Of a DNA stretch of 64,000 bases, positions 49,482 to 60,748 are shown piece after piece; the first letter of the stretch is position 1, and each line of letters begins with the position of its first letter. The DNA comes from Paramecium tetraurelia. Taxonomy: Eukaryota > Ciliophora > Oligohymenophorea > Peniculida > Parameciidae. A program made the position numbers and the translations under genes. A model generated the notes under the pieces. That model saw only the letters and a program-made list of their open reading frames with translations. It searched no databases and was not told where the DNA came from. The stretch lies in assembly GCF_000165425.1 (NCBI RefSeq), contig NW_001799650.1, forward strand, positions 200,108-264,107, in the 5' to 3' direction.

Positions 49482-50513
49482 ATGAATGTATATACAGGTT
49501 CATCCTTTGAAAAAACAATTAATAGAACCACTACACATCAATACTTAGTCAGAAAATATGGAAATAAATCCAATGAATAATATTTCAATTTTGAAGAAAT
49601 ACTCAATTAAATTCAAGATGTTTTTTGCATGAGTTGCGAAAGTTATGTACCATCAGAATAAATTAACATACACACTCAAAATTGCAATGGAGAATGCGAT
49701 TAATATGAACAAGTCGACTCCTTACAAGCAAAATTATAAAAATGTAATTTTCTTATAAATAAAATCAAAAAGATGCTAAAAACCTATTCATCTGATTAAT
49801 AGTATATCATTCAATATTTATAAATGTTATGGAAATGTTGCAGTAACATAATCCTAGCTTCAGACCATAATGTGGTTTCACAATGCTTGGATGATTTAGA
49901 TCTATTTCAATAATACTTCGAAAATCAATAATAAGACGTCGCTGTTGAATAAGTCATCCAATAGATTTTGACTATCATCAGTAAAGTTATGCAATTTTCG
50001 GAAAGAAAAGCTCGAATATTGTAGAGCAATTAGAATAATGTTATCAATCACCTCAAAGAATCAATTGCCACATCTTTGGCTAATGAAGGAGGCTTATAAA
50101 AAAAGCTTCAAATTCATGAGAATCAACTCAATAGGTATCGTAATCCATTTGAAAATGTTTAAAACAACATTCATTAATCATTAAAGGATGATTTTTAATC
50201 TAGATTCAAATAAGCAAATAGATAATCGCTTTCCCCAATTACTGAAACAAGTTTTATCGAAAAAAGCAAAATAGGAAACCTAACTCCTAGAATGGAAGAA
50301 TCAATGTAAATATCATCAACAATGTTTCATAAAACTGAGGCTGAGAAAAAAAATCAATTCTTTAAAATTGCTGCTGGTTTAAAAAAGACATTTCCGAAAA
50401 AATAATCAGTTTAATAAGCCTTAATAATTGCATTATATGATAATGCAAATAAAAATAATATCTAGTAGCACTAATATGAAAATTACATATCTAATTTATA
50501 TCAAAATATGTGA
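49482..50513 (+). CDS. C2HC zinc-finger coiled-coil protein, unknown
   Basis: An intronless gene of 343 aa. Residues about 54-74 form a CxxC...HxxxC cluster (CMSCESYVPSEQINIHTQNC), a C2HC zinc finger like those of ciliary or cytoskeletal proteins. The rest is helical with many Gln (TAA/TAG) codons and a basic Ser/Thr tail (LTPRMEESMQISS). No family is recognised. The start is the first ATG in frame and lies 38 bp from the divergent isocitrate dehydrogenase start, so both promoters must be very compact. Confidence 0.65.
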
Positions 50514-51125
50514 TTAATTATTACTGTTTTTATTATTACAATCTAAATATTGTTATTAAATTGTAATTTCAATTCTAATTTGAACTTGAATAACATTCAT
50601 TTAAATTTAAACTCTTGAGGAATTTAAAAATGGGTTAATAATATTATTCCGATATATTAGACATAGCAACTTTTTTTTTAATTGTAAAGAATTACTTTTT
50701 TACAAAGTATCCAGAAATAATTGTTAAACTATTAGGCATTTTAACTTCCAATAATATGGTAAAATGATTATAAGCAATTAGTCTTCTCGAAGAATTAAAA
50801 AAGAAAAATTATCATTCATTCAATAGGAATTAACATTTTTGAAGAAGGCATAAATGTCATTATTGTTAGTTTTTCAAAAAAAAGGATGCTAAAACTATTT
50901 GTAAAGTAAAGTAATTAGTGCTTATGTAAGGAAGTAATTGAAAAACATATAATAGCGTTACATAATGTTGCAAAGCTTTTGTTGTTACATTAATAGTATC
51001 AATAATAACTAAAAAACATTATTATTTTTAAAATAATTTTTTCATGAAATATTGTTTTAAGAGTCTAATAGCAATTTTTTTATTTATTATATTTAATTAT
51101 AAACAAATTGTATATATATATTAAT
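50514..51125. other. AT-rich intergenic stretch with one small frame
   Basis: About 0.6 kb, very AT-rich with long T and A runs. One plus-strand frame near 50.63 kb reads MGQQYYSDILDIATFFLIV and stops after 45 codons; later pieces (LLEELKKKNYHSF, HKCHYC) are in other frames. I take it as noncoding or a remnant. Confidence 0.35.
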
Positions 51126-51794
51126 TCAAATAGGTTACCACACATAAACATAACCATCGAATGTTTGATTTTCTATCATATAATGATTTTTCTTTATTCT
51201 CATTTTATTGAAACCCTGTTTTTGATAAAATCTGGATGCGATTTCATTATAATCAACCATGTCAAGATATATATAAGCAATTGTTTTATTGGACTATAAG
51301 ACGGTTTTTTTTAATTGTTCAACCATGTATTCTGCAATACCCCTTCCTCTGAATTCATTAATAACTCCTATAGTCATAATATATAAAGCATTTTGTGTTT
51401 AAAAGAATAAACAAAACCATTATTTCCAGGTTAGATTCTATAGATATTTAGTTTTACACTATCGTTATTAATACACCATAGCCCCAATCACGTATTTCTC
51501 CTTTCGACCTGTAGGATATTTTATCTCAATCTCTGCTATGAGTGAAGAAACACGGCCATTCAAAACAGAATTATAAAATTGCTCACCGTAAGTAATTGGG
51601 AACCACTCTTGCTAAAGCAATTTAAGTTATTCTAGATCTCTCTTTGTTTAAACTTTTCTAAATTTAATATCTTTAAATCCTATGTCATCTATTTTAACAT
51701 TTGCTAATACACTGTGTATCTCAGCTATGTAACGAGTGTTATTTTAAGAGTTTGGGGGATATGCCTAGCTTAACCTCTAATCTATTTATTGCAT
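51126..51794 (-). CDS. N-alpha-acetyltransferase 60 (NAA60)-like, GNAT fold
   Basis: An intronless gene of 222 aa. The GNAT core is clear: KLLQQEWFPITYGEQFYNSV (the NAA60 substrate-loop signature), GRVSSLIAEIE, VIGAMVY, ALYIMTIGVINEFRGRGIAE (acetyl-CoA P-loop RGRGIA), IAYIYLDMVDYNEIASRFYQ and GFNKMRIKKNHYMI. NAA60 acetylates N-termini of membrane proteins at the Golgi; the C-terminal helices that tether it to membrane in animals are missing here. The start ATG is chosen because the frame upstream of the domain stays coding-like to MQQIDQRLSQ. Confidence 0.85.
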
Positions 51795-51866
51795 CGTTTT
51801 ACTAGTTATTTAAAATGTTTGTGATTAAATCGTAAATAAATTTATTTCTAAAATCAAAAAAGCAAG

Positions 51867-52752
51867 ATGCTTTTATCTACGTCTAAGTTGACATCTTCAA
51901 GGCTAGGAAAGTCCCAATTATAGAGTCCACAAAGATCTACTGTTAACTATCTTTAATAAGACCTCGATTCTCCATCTAGATAAAGAATTAAGTTATTATC
52001 TGATAAATGGAATCATATCCAAAATGGAATAGATAAGGATAAATTAGAAAAGAGAGAAGTTCTTGAGGAGAGAATTAAAATTATAGAAGATGTTCTTTCA
52101 TCAGAGAAACCAAAAGATGAATAAAGATTTAAAGTCCTTAAGGATCATGTATTAAAACTACAGGATCAAGCTCACAATGAAAAATCTGAAAGAGAGGTAT
52201 TTCTTAGTATTAATGCAGGCCTTCGATGATAAAAAAGAAAAAGATTTTAGAACTCTCTCTGATAATGTAGCACTATCTTTTGATCAAGAAAGAAATGGTA
52301 GAGGACAAGCTGAAATAAAACTATAAAAATAAATCGATGAAAGATTCCAATAAATTACACTTACAATCACTAGAAACACTCATTAATATGAGGATAGAAG
52401 TTAAGTTAAAATTGCAGAAGTCTTGCAATAAGTTTAATTAGTAAAAAACTAATTAGATCAAGAAAGGAGATCAAGGTATTTTTAAATTATTTCTTATAGA
52501 GAAGAATCGTCTGAGTCATTGTCTGAATAAATTGATTCAGAAATTAATAAATTTTCAGATTAACTGTTAATTGAAAAGAAAGTTAGAGAAGAAACCTAAG
52601 GGAAAATATTTAGAATGATAGAGGATGTTCACGGAAAATTACAACAAGATATAAACGTTGAAAGAAGAGAAAGAGAAGCTACAACTGAAGCTTTGTTAAA
52701 ATTGTTAGAGGATGCTTGCATCAAAATAGATAAAAATTTTAGATCCTATTGA
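51867..52752 (+). CDS. SF-assemblin/striated fibre protein
   Basis: Encodes 279 aa with introns 52197-52218 and 52476-52499. After a Ser/Thr/Pro/Arg-rich head (LTSSRLGKSQLQSPQRS) comes one long segmented coiled coil with the regular 29-residue spacing of SF-assemblins (EERIKIIEDVLSSEKPKDE, RERNGRGQAEIKLQKQI-like blocks, KVREETQGKIFRMIED, ERREREATTEALLKLLED). These proteins build the striated rootlets (kinetodesmal fibres) at ciliate basal bodies. Length and head match the family. Confidence 0.88.
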
Positions 52753-53043
52753 GTTAAAATAAATAAAATAATTGCAAAATATACATAAAAAAATTGTTTA
52801 ATTTTGAGTGAATATTAGGAATAAAAATAATTATTTTTGTTCTCAATATATTGCTTAATTCATATACTAGTGTAATTATTTATCTTCCAGACAGGACCCT
52901 TTCCTGTTTTGCTCAGAAAATTTTAAGTTTTGATCTAGGTTTTATTTTGAGAAGAATTCAAATTTTAGGGACTTACTTATTTATTTTGAGTGGAGCTAAT
53001 TAATAATTAAGGAGGGAAATAGCTTTTTGTAGCCATAGGCAAA

Positions 53044-53685
53044 TCAAGAATAAGTTTTTATTTAGTTTTTTAATTTTTTAAAGGTTAAGAAGACTTTGAT
53101 GGCTATTTCTATAGATTTGGCATTAATTTCATCATCTTTATTGCTATTTTCTCTTAGTTTAAATAAGAAAGTTACATCAAAATATTCTTAAGTGGTTTAA
53201 AAAGACGAGCCATTGCATTTTGTATTGCTATTAGATTTATAAGCATGCGGGAAAAAAAAGCCACCACGATATCGTTATTTTTTCTTCTTCTCCTTACTTT
53301 CATCTGTAAAGAACTCTTAAATGATTCTTTCTACCTAACGAGATTCATCATATTTAGGTTTTTCAATAAATTAATTAGATTATTCAATTGAGATTTTTCT
53401 AGTTATTCTTCTTTTATTAGGAAAAGAAGTATTAATCATTCTCATTTATAAATTTTGAGTTTCTGGTCTTTCAACAATTTCATTAGGCATTTGATTCGTT
53501 GAGGAAGTATAGGTCTTTTTAATTTATGCAATTTGCTATTATATTGAATTATTTTGTTTATGCCAAGGACCAAAAAATTCTAGATCTTGTATTGAATCTA
53601 GAAATATATTAAACTTTTTACCATCTTTATAGTCCAAAGTGTCGAAGATCTAGGTGTCTCGACTCACTGGTTGTGTTTTTTACAT
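53044..53685 (-). CDS. unrecognised 213-aa polar protein
   Basis: An intronless frame of 214 codons, MQKTQPVSRDTQIFDTLDY to KNQIKTYS-TGA. The first two thirds are polar and probably disordered (RPETQNLQMRMINTSF, KRRITRKISIEQSN), with a basic lysine run (ESKEKKKKQRYRGG). It matches no family. The overlap with AT-rich sequence at the 3' end leaves the stop less certain; an undetected intron in the last third is possible. Confidence 0.5.
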
Positions 53686-53768
53686 TTTTAATTATAAAAT
53701 ATGGCTTTAGTAAAATTTACAAAAAAAATATTACAAAAATACATATATAAACAAATCATAAACACAGA

Positions 53769-55221
53769 TCATAACTTAAATGATTCTAATTCTAATTTTT
53801 GAGTTAGCATTTAGTAAACAAACTGGCCTTGAAAGATATTAATTCAAAAATTACCAAATTTATATTATTGTATTTCCTATAAGAGTTATTAGTTATTAGT
53901 AATTTTATAATATAATTCTTTTTGGATTTCTGAATCGGAAAATTTTAAAAAATTTTGAACCACGTAATTTCCATAGGCATTAGTGGATAATCGGACAAAT
54001 AAAACTTATTAATTTTTTTAATTTAGTAATAGGTCCATAATTTTTAGTTTAAATTAATTATTAGAGCATTTGATAGCGCAATCAACTACATTGCTAGAAT
54101 TATTTAAGTTAATACCTTCCAAATTTATTCAGACTATACTCTTCTAGTTTTTCCATAATGATTTATTAAATTTGGTTTTTGATTACTAATGGACCATCCT
54201 TCAATAGCTATTAAATAATGTAATTTCCATATTGAGAAATGCAAAGTTCATAAGATAAGTTCATTATTTCAATTAAAATTTTCATTTATCTTTCTAGATG
54301 ATTGTTAGATATTGAAACAGCTTTTTAGATAATTCTACAACCAAAAGAATTAATCACAAGCTTATTAACTTATCCCTCAATCCCGTCTAAGACCCATAAA
54401 CTAATATCACTCTCCATTAATTAGATCAATTTCTAAACAACATGATTTCCATGTTGATCAATTACTAGCTCTCGTACTCTTGTTTTAAAGGTATCAAATA
54501 AACTTGAGAAATCAGGAGTATTGTAGGCATTTTAAAGTAATCTTTGTAGCACTCTACATCCATACGGATGAAATGCTAATTATGAAGAGTGTGGTTACAA
54601 AAAGATCAGTATTTTTTACTATTGGAATGGAGTTCCTATTATTATCAAGAATATTACCAAATTCAAGAAGATTTTAAATAACATAATTTCCAAAGACATC
54701 TTTTGAGAGAGATAAAAGCCCTTTTTCAAGTTTATTAAAGATTTATTCCTTGATGGCCTGAGAACTTTCTTAAAAGGCTTTTTGAATGCATCTAGCCCCA
54801 TTCTAATCCTTGCATTTGGATATCTTAAATAGAAGGCAAATTAGTTACTAAATCTCCATCTAAAGAAATTTCATCAGCTGCATTAAATTATGCCTCGCTT
54901 TCATAGGATTTAGGTCTTGATGCTGAATTAGGAGCACTCTATTAGACTGGAACTTTGGTGAGTCGTAAATCTAAATCATAGGAACTTGACTAAATAAGAT
55001 TGAAAACTTTTGTTTTTGTTGCACTTGAGGAGAATATACTTTAGGACAATATATGGGAGATTAATTGTAATTCTGATTAATTTGGAGTGCAGGAGGTCTA
55101 TTTGAAGAATATGTTTTTTTGATCTTGCCCACATTTTCAAAACTGTCTAAAATTTGGAGAAAATTGAGATACCATCCAAAAGATCTCCTATCATATCCTT
55201 TTCATCTGGATCTTGATTCAT
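53769..55221 (-). CDS. Pumilio (PUF) RNA-binding protein
   Basis: Encodes 437 aa with six introns (20, 23, 25, 22, 22 and 27 nt), giving an exact frame. The last 300 residues hold PUF repeats with recognisable base-reading helices: NGARCIQKAF, FGNYVIQNLLEFG, YGCRVLQRLL, HGNHVVQKLIQLM, FGCRIIQKAVSI, YGNYIIQQLLKDG, SNVVDCAIKCS, YGNYVVQNFLKF and FGQFVYQMLTQKL. The side-chain triplets (N..Q, C..Q, S..E-like) should bind an 8-9-nt 3'UTR element and repress mRNA. The N-terminal 140 residues are disordered. One repeat boundary (SNVVD) deviates from consensus. Confidence 0.9.
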
Positions 55222-55454
55222 TTTTGGTTTTGAAAATGATTAAATATATAAATTAATAAATATTAAAGAGATAAGTGGATAAGCAATGAAAAAACATTAA
55301 CAAATAAATTTCAAGAGATATATAATTATTATATATTAATAATAATATCAAATAATCTTGGTTACATCATCTATCGTATTTCCTGGCCAAAAATATCTTA
55401 GAAAATATAGAGAAAGATAAAATACTTACAAATTATTTATAAATATATTTAATT

Positions 55455-56620
55455 ATGGGTATGTGCTAAAATAAGGAATTAGAATAAACTTCAAAACAAC
55501 CAAATTTTAAAGCCAAATTTCCAGAAGCAGAAGAGTAAGATGACACAAATGAAGAAACTACACAATTACCAATTGAAGGTGAAAGTGTTGCTTCCAATTA
55601 AAAGTTATCTATGCAAGATTTTGAACTAATAAAGGTCATTGGAAGAGGATCATTTGGAAAAGTGCTGCTAGTTAAAAAGCTTGATGATCAACAACTATTA
55701 GCAGTAAAAATCTTGAGGAAAAACATGTTGTCTAAGAAAAAATATCAGGATCAGGCAATTTAGGAAAGGAACATTATGTCCTAGATAAATAGTCCCTTTT
55801 TTGTGAAACTGAGATATGCATTCTAAAGTCCTTCGCGTCTATACATGGTTATGGACTTTATGCAGGGAGGAGAACTCTTTCTTCATCTGAAAAAGAATGT
55901 TAGATTTCCTGAAGAATGGGTACAATTCTATGCTGCTGAAATTCTTGTGGCAATAGATTTACTCCATAAATCCAATATCATGTATAGAGATTTAAAACCA
56001 GAGAATATATTATTGGATAAGAGTGGACACATAGTTTTAACAGATTTTGGGTTATCGAAATTGGGTTTTGAGAAAAACGAAATGACTTACACATTTTGTG
56101 GAACACCTGAATATGTGGCCCCTGAGATTCTATATTGTAAAAATTCAATAAACTTAGTTAGAAAGGGGACACACATTTACTGTTGACTTTTATAGTTATG
56201 GAGCACTGATTTATGAGATGCTTAGTGGTACTCCTCCACACTATTCGAAAAATAAAAAAGAGATGCTAAAAAATAGATGTGAAAAACCTCTTGAAATGAG
56301 ATCTTGCTTTTCATTTTATGCAGCCTCCTTGTTAAAGGGATTATTAACCAAAGATGTATAAACTAAAAGTCTATGAGTAGCCAGGATTGAGACTAGGGTC
56401 TAATGGAATCAAGGAAATAAAAAAGCATAACTTTTTTAATGGAATTGATTGGAAATTAGTTGAGCAGCGTAAATTGTAACCGCCTATCATACCTAAGATA
56501 TAATATGCTTAAGATCTATCTAATTTTGATGCACCTTACTTGTAATAACCTATAGTTGACACTCCAGAATCTAAATTAAACGAAACCTTTGTAGGATTCA
56601 CATATCATTAGCAAATGTGA
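55455..56620 (+). CDS. AGC-family Ser/Thr protein kinase, N-acylated type
   Basis: Encodes 372 aa with introns 56137-56161 and 56356-56377. Kinase motifs: GRGSFGKV, LAVKIL, YRDLKPENILL, DFGLSK, activation loop TFCGTPEYVAPE, and GHTFTVDFYSYGALIYEML. The C-terminal hydrophobic motif FVGFTY (FxxF-S/T-Y) marks the AGC group (S6K/PKB-like), where PDK1 docks. The N-terminus MGMCQNKE offers Gly2 for myristoylation and Cys4 for palmitoylation, so membrane binding is likely. Catalytic residues are all present, so it should be active. Confidence 0.92.
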
Positions 56621-56672
56621 TTAAAATCATATCAAAGTTGTTTATATTATAATATATTATACTTTATAATAT

Positions 56673-57164
56673 TCAACCTTATTCCTAACCTACTTATAAT
56701 TCTAATTCAGCAATTCTTCTTTGGAGACCCAGTAGTTATTGTTGAAGTGCAGTCTTCTCACCTTTCAAAGCAGTGATTTATTGTTGCAATCTTGAATTCT
56801 CAGCCTTTTGATGAGCAAAATGTCTAATAAGTAGAGATGAGACATAATACCTTTTCATTTCCTCTTCAATTCTCATGAGTTCATTTGTGAGTGTTTTTTT
56901 GACATCTTAAGTTTTCATACTCAAAACAGATTCTAAAGTGTCCTTTTCTGATTTGAGAATTTAGACTTCCTTCTTGTGGAAGTTCATCTCGTCTTAAATT
57001 CCTTTGATTGTTTCCTTTAATTGTATAAATCAACTTACCTCTAAACTCATAAGCTTACCCTTCAGAGATGCTGGGTTTTGGGATCCTGCAAAACTCTATC
57101 CAGTTTAGCCCATATCATTCTTGGACAATGTGTTTCCTGCAGCTGACTTAAATGCATTGCTCAT
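56673..57164 (-). CDS. small coiled-coil protein, possibly ciliary (DRC12/CCDC153-like)
   Basis: Encodes 146 aa with introns of 24 and 27 nt. After a polar head (MSNAFKSAAGNTLSKNDMG) the rest is one uninterrupted coiled coil (KTLTNELMRIEEEMKRHF, AHQKAENSRLQQQITALKGE, LLGLQRRIAELELQVG). The last block resembles small axonemal coiled-coil proteins such as CCDC153, but coiled coils match many families, so this is a weak assignment. Confidence 0.5.
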
Positions 57165-57245
57165 TACTAAACTTATTAAATATATTTTATATATAAAATA
57201 AACAAATTGGCATACATGTACTTTACATAATTATAATATATTTTA

Positions 57246-58072
57246 TCACCAATCTTTATCAGCTTTCTCTGCTTCACCTTAGTGTTCTTATTCTTCACCA
57301 TCACCTTCTTATTTGACTTAGTTATCTGCAACACCTAATTAATCATTGGTAATTTCCTTGTGGTAGAACAAATCAACCAAGACATCCCATTCTTCATCTA
57401 TAATTATGGCTTATTTGAATTACCTTGTCTCAATTCTCCTCTTAAGATCTTGACTTCTCTGGCCAACAACCAATAGATCATAGAAATTGACTTTGTTTCT
57501 CTGTTTCCAACTGGAATTGGGATATCAACATATTATAAGGGGTTGTCTGAATTGCATAAAGCAATAACTGGAATGTTGACGTAAGATGCTTCAACGATGG
57601 CTTATTTATCCTAGGGAAATGTTAATTTATATATATACCAAATGTGGATCTGTGACAATCAATAATTATGGTTCTTGGAATTTTCCACTGGCACTGTTGG
57701 ATTGATTTGTCAATGTACCTGGTGTCCATCTTGCTGATCTAGTTGAGCTAGCATGAGTATAGTGAGCGAATTTAATGACTGCTCTTTGTCCAATTGGTCT
57801 TGATGAAACAACCTGAATTACTCATCATTTATAATACCATGACATCTTGAGGTTATTCAACTGCAGCAATAACTCTGGCAGCCAATTTGATGTGCTACCA
57901 GGTTTCCTCTAAATTGAGAATGTATGCACCATTATCGCTTCTGTGTGATACATATCTCTTCTAATCAAAATGGAGTTGCTTTGTTCCAATGTGGCACTAG
58001 AAGAAGTCATATACATAACATTTTTACTTATGAAGCAATCAATCTCTTAATGTCTTATTCTTTTCTGCTCAT
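57246..58072 (-). CDS. 40S ribosomal protein SA (uS2)
   Basis: Encodes 238 aa with four introns: 57813-57837 (25 nt), 57611-57638 (28 nt), 57997-58027 (31 nt) and one of 26 nt near 57.4 kb. Conserved uS2/RPSA motifs: [93 protein letters not shown] and [14 protein letters not shown]. The acidic Gln/Glu tail (QVKQEGDGEEQEHQG) is the usual eukaryotic extension. Exons of 15, 53, 58 and 113 codons are each in phase, and the high intron number suggests an old, highly expressed gene. Confidence 0.95.
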
Positions 58073-59188
58073 GCAATCAAATATAAATATCTATTTTTTT
58101 AAATATTTAACAAATCTCAATTATTTCTTAATCAATTATATCTAATAAGTTTTTGTGCATCCCAATGCTTATTCTTGACCCTTAAGAATGAAAATACTTC
58201 ACACACAAAATAACAAAACAAATACCCAATACCTTTCTTAAAAATAATTTAAACAAATTTTAAATAAAATTAAAAAAAAATTGAAATATTTTTCATTTTC
58301 TCTTATTCTCTAGCCTTCCTAAAGAAGTAATGAAGTACGCAATTTAGAGGGATAACAATACATAAATTATAAAAATATGTTTCGCTTTTAATAATCTTAA
58401 AATAGGGAAGAATTAGTCTGGATAATATTATAAATTGTTATTTTATGATTACATTTTTCTTGTTGAATGAGCAAACCTTAATAGAACTTCATTGAATAAT
58501 TTCAATCTCATCTATAATCATTTAATTTTGTATATAAATGTAGTTATGGGTTAAAGTTTACATTATTGATAAGAGATTGGCAAGCTAAATGAAAAAATTG
58601 AAATGAAACACACTACAAATGATGGGAAAATTCTAGATCCCTCTCAGAAACTTCATAACTTTTGCAATTTGATCATATGCATAGAAAGAATCATAAAGTT
58701 GAGATGTTAAAAATAGAATTCATTTATAATGATTCCTTTGTTATCTAACTTTACGCTGTCATATTGCAAGATTATGAATTATTAACTTATTAGACTGAAG
58801 TAACTGAGCTTGTTTTGAAGGTACATAGAGTATAAAGTTGAGGAATCTATGTTAGTTAGTGTTTAGATTACATCCTTTTGTGAGGAATGCGTAACTTTAT
58901 AAATATCATTATTAATTTTACTTCAGTCATACAACAATCCATTTCTTAATCTAATCCAATTATAACCAATAATTAGTGATAGTATAAATCCTAATTCAAA
59001 TACTAGATTTATAGAAATATTTGTACAATATTGTTTTTTTTCTATTATTGAAAACTATATTATATTAAATTTTTGTACTAATCTGTTCTAACTAATTTTA
59101 GAGTAAAATATAAAATACAATCTTAAATTATTATATTTTATTCTATTTTTATAAAATTATTATTTTAAAAATAAATTTAGTTTTATAT
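58073..59188. other. AT-rich region with short protein-like frames
   Basis: About 1.1 kb. Plus-strand pieces look coding: PSQRSNEVRNLEGQQYINY near 58.33 kb, and WENSRSLSETSQLLQFDHM, RKNHKVEMLKIEFIYNDSF and LQDYELLTYQTEVTELVLK near 58.62-58.82 kb, with an 18-nt and a 26-nt intron as candidates. I cannot connect them into one frame with start and stop. A short, possibly decayed gene is likely; the rest is AT-rich spacer. Confidence 0.3.
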
Positions 59189-60696
59189 TCAGATATTTTT
59201 AGAAAATGATTAATGCAGATAATGATTTGTATTTCTGAAGCTATACGCATCTTGATTCTTGCTATCTTCGCTTTTTTGTAAATTAGGTCCAAATATCATT
59301 TCATATTGAGCATCGTAGATATTGACTCTTTTGTCTGGACACATAAGGTATAAGTTAGCATAAATACACAGTAATATCACCTAAATATAATCGAAATTTT
59401 TGTTACTTTGATGCCAAGTAAGATGTATGAGATAATTACTTCATACATTTAGAGACCGTTTTCCAATTCAAAAAAGAGAACACTATTGGTTGTCCAAGGA
59501 TTAGTGTAAATAATAAACCAAACAATATCAAAAATAATTGTCACAATAATCATAGCTGAGATTATTTTAAAGTGTAAGAGTGATTATAACTTATTATTAT
59601 TCATATAGTAGAATAAACTATAAAATAATACTATTAACTATTATTAAAATAGTATTTTACATCTACAAACTGTGTCTTAAATAGGTTAGCAATTAGGACT
59701 AATACGAAGTAGATCAACGTAAAAGCCAATGCTAATTTAACCCAAAGTTATGCTTGAGTAGTATCATAAAATTGAAAATCATGGACCTGTTACACTGTGG
59801 ATTGTTCAGTTACAAGATATTTCTCATTTGGTTAATTTTGATGTTTCTCATCAAATGGATAAAAGAGTTAGAGAATGTCACTTTTATATTCGTTGATATC
59901 TTAGGCTAAGTCATCAATAACTTATTGATTTTCTTTGATTGACTCTTTGAAATATTTGGTCTAAAATTAACTATAAATAGTACTTATGAATGGATCCATT
60001 GAACTCTTAAGTTTAGAGTGGAATACAGAACGACACCATACTTATCTTTCAACTATAATGAAATATCATGAGGCTTTTGATCGTGAAATTCCTTTAAATT
60101 GAGTTTTGCTTATCCGCCAATTTCTTGCTTTTCTATCAACTCTTCATCCAATATCACAATATAGATTTCCTCGTCTCCTGTGCTAATATTGAATTCAAAT
60201 TTTTCATTCCAAGCTGGTGCTTGTCTATTTGCTGGTTTGGTGGAGTACTTCTTATCATCACAACCCAAAATGATTGCCACTCTAGAATGTCCTGGGAATT
60301 GAATTGCAGCATCGAAAATGGTAATTCTGATTTTGCTTCCTTTGCATATTTTGTGAGAGTTATATTCCTCCACATTTTGTAATTGCTACAAATGCAATTG
60401 GTCATCATCTAGTTTTAGTTATTTTTATGCAACTTGCTATTCCAAAATGGATAGTTTATTTTTTAATGATTATAATGCTTCCATCAAAATTGAAATGAAT
60501 CATTGATTGTAATTTATCCGTTGTCAGTTTTCTGCATCCTTGAGTAAAGTTATTCAAATAAAACTCGATCATACATTTTATTTGATTGCTAATCCAAAAA
60601 TCTAATTATAGTTTCTTTACTCATCGGCTGTGAGTGATTTTGGGATAGCTTATTAAATACTTGTTACACTTAATGAATTATTTGAGCTTGATTCAT
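59189..60696 (-). CDS. EF-hand-like, coiled-coil, C2-domain and four-helix membrane protein
   Basis: From ATG at 60484 the model is exact: 405 aa, with introns of 23, 29 and 26 nt. Domains in order: a short coiled coil (LKNKLSILEQQVAQKQL), a C2 domain (KIRITIFDAAIQFPGHSRVA, WNEKFEFNISTGDEEIYIVI), a linker, then hydrophobic helices (KLALAFTLIYFVLVLIANLF, IISAMIIVTIIFDIVWFII, YEVIISYILLGI, ILLCIYANLYLM). Directly upstream (60505-60696) lies an EF-hand-like exon (SKETIIRFLDQQ, KTDNGQITIND) whose frame is off by one base from the next residues (FISILMEAL). The larger reading suggests either a one-base indel or an assembly error. C2 would bind lipid or Ca2+. Confidence 0.65.
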
Positions 60697-60748
60697 TTAA
60701 CTGTATTAAAATTATTAATAATTTTAACGAATAATAATATTAAAACTA

